A DNA stretch of 40,996 bases from CBDBJK01 sp965206395 (GCA_965206395.1 CBDBJK010000024.1:1-40996), one strand, 5' to 3'. Counted from the first letter of the stretch, positions 1-8,367 are shown. Notes: generated by a model not told the origin, from the sequence alone. Numbers and translations are program-made.

Positions 1-507
1 TCAAACGTCAATGGGCAGGGCATCCGCTCCATGAGCACCCCGGGCACAGCCTATGATGACCCCGTGCTTGGCAAAGACCCGCAGCCTGGGCACATGAACG
101 ACTTCAAGAACGTGGACTATGACAACGGTGGCGTGCATATTAACTCTGGCATACCAAATCACGCCTTTTACATCGTCGCCAATGAAATCGGCGGTCACGC
201 CTGGGAGAAGGCTGGCAACATATGGTACGTCGCGCTGAGGGACAGGCTGCGGGCGAAATCGGATTTTCAGGATGCCGCCAACATGACCTACGCAGTTGCG
301 AGGCAGCTTTTCGGGGCCGGTAGCCTTGAGCAGCAGGCTGCGCGCAAAGGCTGGTCTGACGTGGGCATCAATGTCGTCGAAGAGCGCGAGGATGACGGCG
401 GTGGTAGCCCTCCAAAGAGAGGAGGAGGATGCCTGCTGGCTGTTCCGGCGTTGCTTCTGGGAGCCGTGGCGTTGCAAGGCGCGAGAAGCTCACGTAGAAG
501 ACAATAG
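1..507 (+). CDS. Thermolysin-like M4 metallopeptidase, C-terminal part (5' end outside window)
   Basis: The frame is open from base 1, so this is the C-terminal 168 residues of a longer protein; the Met at base 31 is internal. The stretch GGVHINSGIPNHAFY, about 45 residues in, is the M4 signature carrying the second catalytic (transition-state) His. The zinc-binding HExxH motif must lie upstream of the window. The upstream residues GIRSM and the Asp/Pro-rich loop also match the protealysin/thermolysin C-terminal domain. After the peptidase domain comes a Gly/Pro spacer, then GGGC, a run of about 15 hydrophobic residues and a basic end (RSSRRRQ), which looks like a C-terminal membrane or sorting tail. 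The stop codon overlaps the ribosome binding site of the inhibitor gene that follows, so the two are probably co-translated. Confidence 0.9.
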   Translation, partial: SNVNGQGIRSMSTPGTAYDDPVLGKDPQPGHMNDFKNVDYDNGGVHINSGIPNHAFYIVANEIGGHAWEKAGNIWYVALRDRLRAKSDFQDAANMTYAVARQLFGAGSLEQQAARKGWSDVGINVVEEREDDGGGSPPKRGGGCLLAVPALLLGAVALQGARSSRRRQ

Positions 508-516
508 GAGAATGCC

Positions 517-813
517 ATGCGAATCTACTTCGAGCGCACGGGCGGCTTCGCAGGAATGCGCGTAACCACGACGGTGGACACCGATTCGCTGCCGCCGGAC
601 GATGCGCGCGAGCTTGGCGATATGGTGGATGAATCTGGCTTCTTCAACCTTCCAGCAGCTTTCACCTCTCCTCCTGGGGAAGCTGACCGGTTTCAGTACA
701 AACTCACGATAGAGAATGAAGGACGACAGCATACCGTAGAGATGGGCGAGTCCACCGCCCCGGACTCGATTCGCCCTTTGCTGCGGCGGCTGACAACTCT
801 AGCACGAGGCTAG
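517..813 (+). CDS. Emfourin-like protealysin inhibitor
   Basis: This 98-residue protein begins MRIYFERTGGFAGMRV and has a Leu-Pro-Pro-Asp-Asp-Ala helix followed by DxxxFFxLP. This is the layout of the emfourin family, small proteins that inhibit M4 peptidases of the protealysin type and are encoded beside them. The gene starts 9 bases after the peptidase stop, with AGGAG at 506-510 overlapping that stop. The protein has no signal peptide, so it is expected to act in the cytoplasm, either guarding against premature protease activity or acting as an immunity-like partner. The family call rests on the sequence pattern plus the gene pairing. Confidence 0.82.
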   Translation: MRIYFERTGGFAGMRVTTTVDTDSLPPDDARELGDMVDESGFFNLPAAFTSPPGEADRFQYKLTIENEGRQHTVEMGESTAPDSIRPLLRRLTTLARG

Positions 814-840
814 CGGGGGCGAGGGCTTTAACCCCCATCC

Positions 841-877
841 TAGCCTTCCCCTCCTTCCACGGAAGGAGGGGAAGGGA
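841..877. repeat. Long perfect hairpin after the inhibitor gene; member of a dispersed palindromic family
   Basis: CCTTCCCCTCCTTCC at 844-858 pairs perfectly with GGAAGGAGGGGAAGG at 861-875 around a 2-base loop. It is preceded by CCCCCATCC, a string also present (inverted) in the element at 21719-21879. It may also terminate the protease-inhibitor transcript, although no T-tract follows. Confidence 0.6.
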
Positions 878-976
878 CAAATCTGTTATCCCGTTGTTGC
901 CTTTCCATAGCAAGGAGGAGGGGGACAGCAGGTCTGGTTCCTTGCCCAGGTTTCAATAAAGCGCAAAGGAGACCCG

Positions 977-2144
977 ATGACAAGCAACAGTGGCGTAGAG
1001 TACGGCAAGCCCCACGACGACGAAGTGAAACCTCTGTGGGACATAATAGGGCAAGCGCTGCATATCAATATGCCAAGAGGATGGCCGGAGCAGCTTGGCT
1101 CGGAGACATTCCGTACAATTCGGCAAAACGGAAAGGTCGCGGGTGGGCTTGCGATTATGAATATGGGCCAGTGGTTCAGCGGGGCCAGCGTACCTATGGC
1201 GGGCATCACGGCCGTAGGCGTCGCGCCTGAGCATCGCGGCAGGGGTACGGCGTCCTGTTCTCATGCAAGAGACGCTGGAGGAGTGCTACGAGGAAGGCAT
1301 TCCCATATCCTCGTTGTACCCCTCGACTGTGACGTTCTATCGCCGCGCCGGATACGAGCGCGCAGGCTCGAAGACGATCTACGAGTTGTCCACCCAGTCT
1401 ATCGACGTTCGAGAGCGCCCCCTTGAGGTCGTTCCCATCGACGCCTCGGAGCATGAGGAAATCTATTCCACGTACCAGATGCGCGCAAGGGCTACGAATG
1501 GCAACCTCGATAGACCACCATTGCTGTGGCAGGCTACCCTCGGAGCCGAAGGCCGGGAAATCTACAAGTACCTTTTCACGCGAGAGGGCCACACCGAAGG
1601 CTACGTGGTCTTTCAGCAGGCTAGAAGCGCGAGCCACATAAGAGTCCGCGACATGGCTTTGCTGACGCGAGACGCGGGCGTTCAGCTACTGAAATTCTTC
1701 TCCGACCATCGCTCCACCATCGATGCTGTGTCCTGGAACGGGCCGCCCAATGACCCGATGGCGCACCTGCACACGGAGCAGGACGCCAAAGCCACGAGCG
1801 TCAGGGACTGGATGGTGCGAATCGTCGATGTCGAAAAGGCGCTCGAAGCACGAGGCTATCCGGCGGGGCTGGATGCGGAACTGCATTTCGAGATAGAAGA
1901 TGCGCTCTTGCCCTGGAACAGAGGGAGGTTTGTGCTTGAGGTCTCCGGCGGACGCGGAAGCGTGCGCAAGGGCGGAGACGGACACCTTCGCACAGATATT
2001 CGCGGGCTGGCGTCGATGTACGCGAGCTATCTGACGCCAGCCGAACTCAAGGTCGTCGGCAGCACGGACGCGGCAGACGAGCATCTGACAACGGCAGGAC
2101 TCATATTCTCCGGCCCGCGTCCCTGGATGCCCGACCAGTTCTAG
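977..2144 (+). pseudogene. Eis-family GNAT acetyltransferase, interrupted by a frameshift
   Basis: The N-terminal part is read from 977 (ATG, with AAAGGAGA at 965-972) and contains the GNAT acetyl-CoA loop, VGVAPEHRGRG. The frame then changes at about 1244-1256. The rest continues in the next frame, with an ORF from 1263: MQETLEECYEEG, then SSLYPSTVTFYRRAGYE, a typical Eis motif. A central domain follows, then a sterol-carrier-protein-like C-terminal domain ending in Phe, which in Eis proteins supplies the catalytic carboxylate. Dropping one base just after the RGRG codons restores a single product of about 388 residues. This could be a true pseudogene or a one-base sequence error. Eis-like enzymes acetylate amines such as aminoglycosides; the substrate here is unknown. 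Confidence 0.75.
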
Positions 2145-2605
2145 CTGTGCTAGGCCCTTTCTAGCGAAGGTATTTCCATCCCACCAACGAAGAATGGAGT
2201 GAGGAACGAGTGTAATAAGGTCTTGGGCACTTTAGGAATGATAAGTGTCGAATTGAGGGTACAAGCGGAACATCACATACTTGCGCAAGCAAAAGGCCTG
2301 GCTGTTATTTCGGGGCGTTGTCATGGATATGGAGATAAATCAGACTCCTCCAGAGATACTTGGAACTTTTTGATGATGCTCTCCGTCTTAATTATTGATG
2401 AGAAATCCATCCAAGCAGTCATAATTTGCCTATTTCCCACCTCAACTGAAGATTATCGTTGACTGTGCAAGAAAGTGATGCTAAGGTGTTCGCGCAACCC
2501 TGATTTTCCTCTCTGGTGACCTGATCGTGGAAACTTCCGCCAAGGCTTGACTATGAAAATCGGGACTTAAGCACGTCAGAAAGACTTTACAAATGAGGTG
2601 CGAAC
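2145..2605. other. Intergenic stretch with no supported gene
   Basis: About 460 bases between the acetyltransferase and the split protease. The only open frame (GTG at 2199, 87 codons) has no ribosome binding site, no recognisable motif and an unlikely composition. Base composition turns AT-richer here and stays so to about 5.1 kb. No tRNA, repeat or clear terminator was seen. Confidence 0.5.
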
Positions 2606-2999
2606 ATAGCAACTTATGTGCAAGCCCTTGAAGCAGTGCAGAAATATGGACTGCAAACGCTCTTGAACAGCAAGGGAGTCCACGCGGTTGGCGTAGGTGT
2701 GAAGGATGACACTCCTTTCCGTTCAGCCAAGGGTAATGACTTCAGCGTTACGGCTGTAGTCAGTAACAAAAGAACTATCCGTGATTTGGCAGAAGAAAAC
2801 ATCCTCCCTTTTTCAGATGCATTCAAGAGAGACACAGCAAACACATCTGCCGAACCGGTAGAAATCAATGTTGTTGAGTCAGGTGGGCCACCGCGATTGG
2901 AGATGTTGCTCGTACCAAAGATACAAAGAGGTCAATATGGAGGAAGGCGTCCTTTATTGGATACGCAGAAACGGTTCAACTCCCTACGTTGCGGTATTA
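2606..2999 (+). pseudogene. Nal1-like trypsin-fold protease, N-terminal half (split by IS)
   Basis: This segment encodes the N-terminal domain that precedes the protease domain in bacterial Nal1-like serine proteases: a VHAVGVGVK strand, a VVSNK strand, an ILPF helix start and EPVEINVVESG. A GAGGTG ribosome binding site at 2595-2600 lies 5 bases before an in-frame ATA at 2606; the next usable start is GTG at 2618. The frame is cut at 2999 by insertion of an IS element. Removing the IS and one copy of the TA target duplication joins codon 2999 in frame to 3820-3821, giving RCGIS-ISSPNG, the sequence expected before the GTLGAF protease core. It is non-functional unless the IS excises. Confidence 0.78.
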
Positions 3000-3817
3000 G
3001 GTTGTGTTGACATTTGGTGCATAATGGATACATGTCAACGACTGAATTACGCAATGAACAATGGTCGAAAATCCTTGAATTTCTGCGCTCATGCCCAGAC
3101 CTCTACGTTGGAGAGGAGGACGATTGCAGGCGCTACGTCGAGGCCATCCTGTGGATGGCACGAAGTGGTGCTCCTTGGAGACTGCTGCCTGAGCACTACG
3201 GTCACTGGAACAGCGTATATAAGCGCTTCGCACGCTGGTGTGAAAAGGGTGTATGGGAACGAATGCATCAGCATTTTGTGCAAGACCCCGATATGGAGCA
3301 TGTCATCATTGATAGCACTGTGATAGCACTGTGGTTCGCGCTCATCCCTGTGCTGCTGGAGCCTCCAAAAAAACGGTGGCCAATCGGCCCAAGCTCTTGG
3401 CCGGAGCCGAGGCGGGTTCAGTACCAAGATCCACGTGAGCGTGGATGGATTGGGCAACCCGTTGCGCTTTGAGCTCACAGCAGGTCAACGTCACGACATC
3501 ACCCAGGCACAGGCATTGATAGCTGATTTCGAAACGAGCATGTGATTGCTGATAAGGGATACGATTCGATGGATTTTCTCCAATGCATCCTGGGCAGGGG
3601 CGCGTTACCTGTGATTCCACCTCGGTCAAATCGAAAGACGCCACGAGAGTATGATGAGTACCTTTACCGAGAGCGCCACCTTGTGGAGTGTTTCATCAAC
3701 AAGATCAAGCACTACCGGCATATCTTCTCTCGCTTTGACAAGCTGTCATCGCGTTTCCTGGGATTCTTGAACTTCGTCGGTGCTCTCATATGGCTCAGAT
3801 GAAATGTCAACACAACC
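3000..3817 (+). mobile_element. IS5-family insertion sequence (818 bp), decayed
   Basis: Perfect 16-base terminal inverted repeats: GGTTGTGTTGACATTT at 3000-3015 and its complement at 3802-3817. A TA duplication flanks it (2998-2999 and 3818-3819). The transposase reading frame is on the same strand as the interrupted protease gene. Size, ends, TA target and a two-frame transposase with an A7 tract fit the IS427-type branch of the IS5 family. The transposase carries two further lesions, so the copy is probably immobile by itself. Confidence 0.88.
3032..3802 (+). pseudogene. IS5-family DDE transposase, broken
   Basis: It starts at ATG 3032 (STTELRNEQW). The first part has the IS5 N-terminal domain (AILWMARSGAPWRLLPE) and HVIIDST, the first catalytic Asp. 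An exact 11-base tandem duplication at 3311-3321 / 3322-3332 then destroys the frame. Removing one copy restores DSTVVRAH. Next, an A7 tract at 3367-3373 needs a -1 slip to continue as NGGQSAQALGRSRGGFSTK; this is probably the family's natural programmed frameshift. One base is missing near 3536, just before HVIADKGYDS, the second catalytic Asp. The last frame, 3542-3802, carries HLVECFINKIKHYR, the catalytic Glu. All three DDE residues are present but lie in different frames. Confidence 0.85.
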
Positions 3818-4568
3818 TAGTATCTCATCTCCAAACGGGCATTATCCCAATATGTTGAGTGTAGGTACACTGGGTGCTTTTGCGCGAGACGATTTAAATG
3901 AGCTATATTTAATATCTAACAACCATGTCATCGCCCACTCAAATACGGGCGCCACGAGTGACCCCATAGTCCAAGTCAGAACGCTAGACCTAACGGAAAT
4001 AGAAATGTCCCTTATGAGCGATACGCCTGCAGTTGCCAACACCCTGAAAATAGCGGAGCTTACTGACTTTGTCCCCATTCAATTTCCGACGCCGCAGAAT
4101 GTGCCCTTGAATAGAAGCGACACAGCAATCGCTAGACTAATCTCCAATGGTAGAGACACAGACGGGATTCACTGCCTAGCCTTCGCTGGCGCAATTATGG
4201 GGGTGGCTGACCCCATCGATGTAGACAATGATGGACACCCCAATGTACCGACTCGCGTGTACAAAATGGGACGAACCACCGGACTAACCGAAGGCGAAGT
4301 GGATATGATCGGAGCGATTGTCCCGATACCGTATCCTCAAGGAGTCGCCTACTTTACCGATCAGATCATTGTCCACCCAACCGACGACAATGCAGGGCCT
4401 TTCAGTGACCAGGGTGATAGTGGAAGTATCGTCCTAGATGAACGACATCAAGTACTTGGACTGCTCTATGCCGGTAGTCCCAGAAGGACATTCATAAACC
4501 CAATAGAATTTGTCCTGGAAGACCTCAGTAATCAGATAAACAGGCCACTTACTTTGGTGACACTCTGA
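3818..4568 (+). pseudogene. Nal1-like trypsin-fold serine protease, catalytic domain (split by IS)
   Basis: This is the C-terminal part of the IS-interrupted gene, open to TGA at 4566-4568. It shows GTLGAFARDD, then LYLISNNHVIAHSN with the catalytic His, SDTAIARL, probably holding the catalytic Asp, and DQGDSGSIVLD with the nucleophilic Ser. KMGRTTGLTEG is another hallmark of this family. No signal peptide is evident in the reconstructed protein, so a cytoplasmic site is likely. An ORF can begin at 3780 inside the IS end, so a fused product MLSYGSDEM... might be made. That product would keep the complete catalytic domain but lose the N-terminal domain. Family call good; natural substrate unknown. 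Confidence 0.82.
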
Positions 4569-4702
4569 AAACCAAACCATACGTTCGGGAATACCGTATA
4601 ATATATAGGCAACTTCACCGGTGCCAATTCACGCATACAAAGTCTCCCACAGGATTGACCGCGCAAGCTGCTAAGCGCATCCAAGTAATTAGAGGGTGAC
4701 AA

Positions 4703-4957
4703 ATGGAAAATCAATTGACGCGCCGGAGAATACAGGAACTATTGAGATCACATACTCATGAGATAATGAAACAACTAGGTGATGAGGAAATCATAATCGG
4801 CATATCAATGTCTGATTCTAAAGCTTGTCTAAGTGTTTCGGTACTATCAGAGCGTGTATCCGAAATACCGCATTCAATCACCATAATGACTGACGAAGGA
4901 GAAGTGGAGATTCCAGTCAAAGCAAAAGGAGACTACGAACCCATTCGTCTTCATTGA
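4703..4957 (+). CDS. Small protein resembling the N-terminal domain of the adjacent Nal1-like protease
   Basis: 84 residues, starting at ATG 4703 behind GAGGGTGAC. After a charged N-terminal helix (RRRIQELLRSHTHEIMKQL) it has the pattern IIIGISMSD, LSVSVLSER, EIPHSITI and EVEIPVKAKGDYEPI. This has the same order of strands and a similar ending (V-x-V-x-x-x-G) to the N-terminal domain of the split protease, and to small stand-alone bacterial proteins with a GVVGVGIG-type motif. It lies 134 bases after the protease on the same strand. It could modulate the protease, but that is inference. AT-rich like the rest of the island. Confidence 0.6.
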   Translation: MENQLTRRRIQELLRSHTHEIMKQLGDEEIIIGISMSDSKACLSVSVLSERVSEIPHSITIMTDEGEVEIPVKAKGDYEPIRLH

Positions 4958-5020
4958 AGCTGTTCGACTCAAAGAACGAAACTGATAAGCTAGAGTCAAT
5001 AACGGGATAAACGATGATAA

Positions 5021-5053
5021 AAGGGGTTCCAATGAGTTGCATTGGAACCCCTT
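5021..5053. terminator. Bidirectional terminator-like hairpin
   Basis: AAGGGGTTCCAATG at 5021-5034 pairs perfectly with 5040-5053 over a 5-base loop. It is placed between two convergent genes, as expected for a shared terminator. No long T-tract follows on the plus side. Confidence 0.65.
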
Positions 5054-5112
5054 ATGTGTTGGCATTTCCCCAGAGCTATCAATGTCAGGCATAGCAACCC
5101 ACATGAAAAATT

Positions 5113-6570
5113 CTAGCGAAGGCTCGCCTTTAGCGACTTGCGCAACTCACTGCGAAAGTCGGGATGGGCTATCGCAATAAGAGCCTCGGCCCGCTCCCAG
5201 TGGTTCTTGTCTATCAAGCTGGCTAAGCCGTACTCGGTTACTATGGTGTCGGCAAAGAAACGGGGAATGGTTATCAACGACCCCGCCTCCATCATGGGCA
5301 CAATGCGGGAGACCGCACCACCCAACGCTGTGGAAAACAGGAGGGTGATTGCCCTACCACCCTTCGAGTACAGCGCGCCCATGTGAGTCTCGGGCTGACC
5401 GCCGATGCCGTTTATCATACGGGGGCCAAATACGCTCTCGGAGTTAATCTGCCCCGTCAAGTCCACGGATATGGCGTTGTTCATGCCTATCTGCCGTTCG
5501 TTCTGAGCGATAAGCATGGGGTTCAGCAGATACTCTGGGTCGTATAGCTCAAACAAGGGGTTGTCGTCGATGATGGACATCTCCTTGTCATCTGCGGACC
5601 TCCAGGAGACTGCAACCGCCTTGCCTTTATGAATGCTCTTGCGGCTTCCGTTAATCACGCCCGCTTCCACCAGCGGAATTACTCCTGGCACGACCAGTTC
5701 CGTGTGCAGGCCCAGATCGACCCTATCGTCGAATATGCCCAACCTTGGCAGGTATACTGAAGGCGCGCCTACCCCGGTCTGGACGGTCGCGCCGTCTGGA
5801 ATGAGACGCTTCACGTGTTCGGCGATGGCGTGCGCTTCTGGGGGCGGTTCCAGCAAGCCGAAACGGGTCTTGACGTCTTTCAAGTCAACGGTATCCAGAC
5901 GCGGCACGATGGGGGCCAGTCGGCGCGGATTGACGTAGTTGATAATCTCCTCAAGCGCAGTCCGTCTCTCCACCGGGAAATCAGAAACAGCTTGCAAAAG
6001 CTCTTCCCTGGTCAGGGATGGGGGCGTCTCAACAAAATGGTCGAACATGGATATGGGCAAATAACAGTCGCCGCGTGCGCGGGCGAGCGAGGGGTCGACC
6101 TCGGCTATCACCTTCCGCGCCCGTTTCACGTAGCTACGCTTGTACCAGAGCTGCGGGCCAAACGAGACCAGACCATGCTTGTCTGGAGGAGTCACGGTCG
6201 TCATCACAACGTCAACAGGCTTTGCCTCGGAGGGGCGCTCATCCCCTACCTTGTGGCTTAACGAAAAGGGAAGCGGCAAGAATGGGGCGAGGCCGTCGTC
6301 ATGAAACGGCCTCGCATTTGGGCCTATGAAGTTCTCGAACTCCACCTGGAAATTTCCTTCCTCGGAGGATAGGAACAGGTTCAGATCGAGTTCTGGGACC
6401 GAAATGGAGATGCTCACGCCTTGAAGCTCGTGCCTTCGGGCAGACAGGGCCTGGGCTAACTGGCGCGGCTGATCGGTAAGGGGAATGACTATTCTGTCAC
6501 CATTCTCTACCAACCTGACCGCTTCTTCAGCCGAGACCAATTTGCGCTTGTATTCTTCCTGCCAGCTCAT
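5113..6570 (-). CDS. Acetyl-CoA hydrolase/transferase family CoA-transferase
   Basis: 485 residues, cytoplasmic. The protein has the two Rossmann-like halves of class I CoA-transferases of the acetyl-CoA hydrolase / 4-hydroxybutyrate CoA-transferase group. GLHTEL (Glu about 291) matches the position of the catalytic Glu that forms the glutamyl-CoA thioester. TGVGAPS (about 265) lies in the CoA-binding region, and IGGQPETHMGALYSKGGR (about 388-407) is the conserved C-terminal loop. It would move CoA between carboxylic acids; the acid pair cannot be read from sequence. Monocistronic, with convergent neighbours on its 3' side. Confidence 0.85.
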   Translation of the reverse strand: MSWQEEYKRKLVSAEEAVRLVENGDRIVIPLTDQPRQLAQALSARRHELQGVSISISVPELDLNLFLSSEEGNFQVEFENFIGPNARPFHDDGLAPFLPLPFSLSHKVGDERPSEAKPVDVVMTTVTPPDKHGLVSFGPQLWYKRSYVKRARKVIAEVDPSLARARGDCYLPISMFDHFVETPPSLTREELLQAVSDFPVERRTALEEIINYVNPRRLAPIVPRLDTVDLKDVKTRFGLLEPPPEAHAIAEHVKRLIPDGATVQTGVGAPSVYLPRLGIFDDRVDLGLHTELVVPGVIPLVEAGVINGSRKSIHKGKAVAVSWRSADDKEMSIIDDNPLFELYDPEYLLNPMLIAQNERQIGMNNAISVDLTGQINSESVFGPRMINGIGGQPETHMGALYSKGGRAITLLFSTALGGAVSRIVPMMEAGSLITIPRFFADTIVTEYGLASLIDKNHWERAEALIAIAHPDFRSELRKSLKASLR

Positions 6571-6687
6571 CGAATACTTCCAAGAGGTCTGAATTTACGC
6601 GGGCTATCTCGCTCCACTCGACGAGGATGAGAGATAGCCCGGAAGTCTCTAGTCGTGGCTAACATGAGTAAAACGTCATGACAAGGA

Positions 6688-7359
6688 TTACCTAGTGTCC
6701 TCTGGAATTGCCGCATTTGCATTGCTGAACAGGTCTCGCAACTCGTTTGCGGACAGTGCTTGAGATGATGGAGCGCTTGTATCAATCAAGTCAAAGTCCC
6801 AGCACGCCATACCCTCCGATGTCGTCAGCGTTGTGAAGAACATGAGAAGACCTGAAGGAGGCACTGGCACCGAAAAAGTTGGCACGTGTGTCGGTGGATC
6901 GATAAGCACTATGATCGGTGCTCCCCAGAGCGGAATGAACTGGCCTCGGAAGATCAACCATACGTTCCAGAGCGCAGGTTCTTTTGCTCCAATAAGGAAT
7001 CCCAGGTCGAGAGTGCCCTCCGCATAGTCAAGCTCTATGTCCAGAGTACATGCTGGAGTCGGCGTCGACATGGGTGTCGGCGTAGGGGGCCTTGGCGTTG
7101 GTCTAGCCGTAGCAGCAGGCGCTGGCGTAGCTGTTGGCGGTATAGCTGGTGGCGGCGTCGGAACCGGCGTTGGAGGCGCTGGCGTGGCTGTTGGCGCTGG
7201 CTTGGCTGTCGGAACTGGCGTTGGAGTCACAACACCGCCGGTTACGGGCGCGCGGAGGTCGTTTCCCTGTACGGCTGATTGTTGCGCGATTACCGTCGCC
7301 GCAATAACCAGTGCGCCAAGCAGCATGGCAGTCACCAGCAAACTAATCTTGCGAAGCAT
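6688..7359 (-). CDS. Secreted or membrane-anchored Thr/Pro-rich protein, function unknown
   Basis: 223 residues. An N-terminal signal peptide or anchor (MLRKISLLVTAMLLGALVIA) is followed by about 70 residues of Pro/Thr/Ala-rich low-complexity linker (TPTPVPTAKPAP-type repeats). A globular part of about 110 residues follows, with two widely spaced Cys and several beta-rich hydrophobic stretches (ALWNVWLIF, VPVPPSGLLMFFTTL). Such linkers are common in exported Chloroflexota proteins, where they span the cell envelope. No known domain recognised. Start chosen at ATG 7359 behind AAAGGG. Confidence 0.65.
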   Translation of the reverse strand: MLRKISLLVTAMLLGALVIAATVIAQQSAVQGNDLRAPVTGGVVTPTPVPTAKPAPTATPAPPTPVPTPPPAIPPTATPAPAATARPTPRPPTPTPMSTPTPACTLDIELDYAEGTLDLGFLIGAKEPALWNVWLIFRGQFIPLWGAPIIVLIDPPTHVPTFSVPVPPSGLLMFFTTLTTSEGMACWDFDLIDTSAPSSQALSANELRDLFSNANAAIPEDTR

Positions 7360-7426
7360 ATAGAACCCTTTCGTATCAGATGAACCTCAAGCGCGCCGCA
7401 TTCGTGCGGCATTATTATCTTACTAA

Positions 7427-8307
7427 GAGCGTCTAACAAAACCATTATTGGAACAGAAAGCGAGAGCAGATGATGGCACAACCTATGGCCAAGAAAGCCT
7501 CATGTATGTCTGCCCTGCGCTCATATCGAACCCGTAAGCGTCGGAACTGATGAAGCCAACTCAGGCTTCTCTCAACCACCCATCTATGCACACCCAACCC
7601 GCTGCCATGCGGCTCACCTCGCTTGGCCAGCAGCGGCCAGATATGTCGCTTCTTCAACTCCTTGCGAACAGGCTCAGAGTCATACCCTCTGTCTCCCTGC
7701 GCCTGAAGAGGACGCTTGCGAGGCCTGCCTCGCTTGCCCTTGACAGCAGGTATGGCATCCACCAACTCAAGGGCTTGGGTGACATCGTGAGCGTTCGCGC
7801 CAGTCAACCTGACCGCCAGTGGAATGCCCTGGGCATCGGTTATGATATGATGCTTGCTACCCGCCTTCGCCCTGTCCGTGGGGTTGGGGCCTGTTTTCTG
7901 CCCCCAAAAACTGCTCGCACTGAAGCACTGTCCAGCACTGCGCGAGTCCAGTCTATGCGCTCAGCTGCTTGCAGGCGCTCAAGGCATACCAAGTGGATGC
8001 GCTCCCAGACTCCCCGACTGGTGCCAATCTCTGAGGCGCCTCCAGCAGGTCATCCCACTGCCACAGTCCATCTCCTTGGGTAGGTCTTCCCAGCCAATGC
8101 CTGTCTTTAGCACGAACAGTATCCCACTTAGGACCTGTCTGTCAGGTATCCTGGGCCTTCCTCCTTTCGGCTTCGGTGGTTGTGGCGGCAGTAAGGGTTG
8201 CACCAGTTCCCAGAATTCATCGCTTACAAGGGGCTTAGACATTAGGTCATCCTCCTCCAGAGAATGTCCAGATTCTAACCCCTTTTATTAGGTTTTGTTA
8301 GACGCTC
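7427..8307 (-). mobile_element. IS5-family insertion sequence, copy 1 (inactivated)
   Basis: 881 bases with 17-base perfect terminal inverted repeats (GAGCGTCTAACAAAACC). It appears identical to the copy at 15941-16820, in opposite orientation, apart from one extra base in a G-run (C4 on the plus strand at 8012-8015 versus G3 in the other copy). The flanks are CTAA on the left and TTAG on the right, so a simple direct target duplication is not evident. Confidence 0.9.
7445..8242 (-). pseudogene. IS5-family transposase (copy 1), frameshifted
   Basis: It begins at ATG 8242 (MSKPLVSDEFWELVQPLLPP). The frame breaks after RRLRDWHQSG because of an extra G at about 8012-8015. The downstream frame then holds the remaining DDE domain to 7445, with GDRGYDSEPV (second Asp) and HRWVVERSLSWL (Glu). 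The first Asp lies in LDSASVRAV between the two. This copy depends on the intact second copy for mobility. Confidence 0.88.
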
Positions 8308-8367
8308 TTAGAATCGTTAATTCCAGGGCTTAAAACAATGTTAGAGATTCAATTGGAGTCTACTGTA

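Noticed and set aside
2199..2462. 87-codon open frame in the gap before the split protease
   Set aside because: GTG start without ribosome binding site, unlikely composition and no motif.
7040..7260. Tandem DNA repeat or CRISPR-like array
   Set aside because: The repetitiveness comes from Pro/Thr codons of the linker in the secreted protein; there are no regular spacers or repeats. No CRISPR array was seen anywhere in the window.
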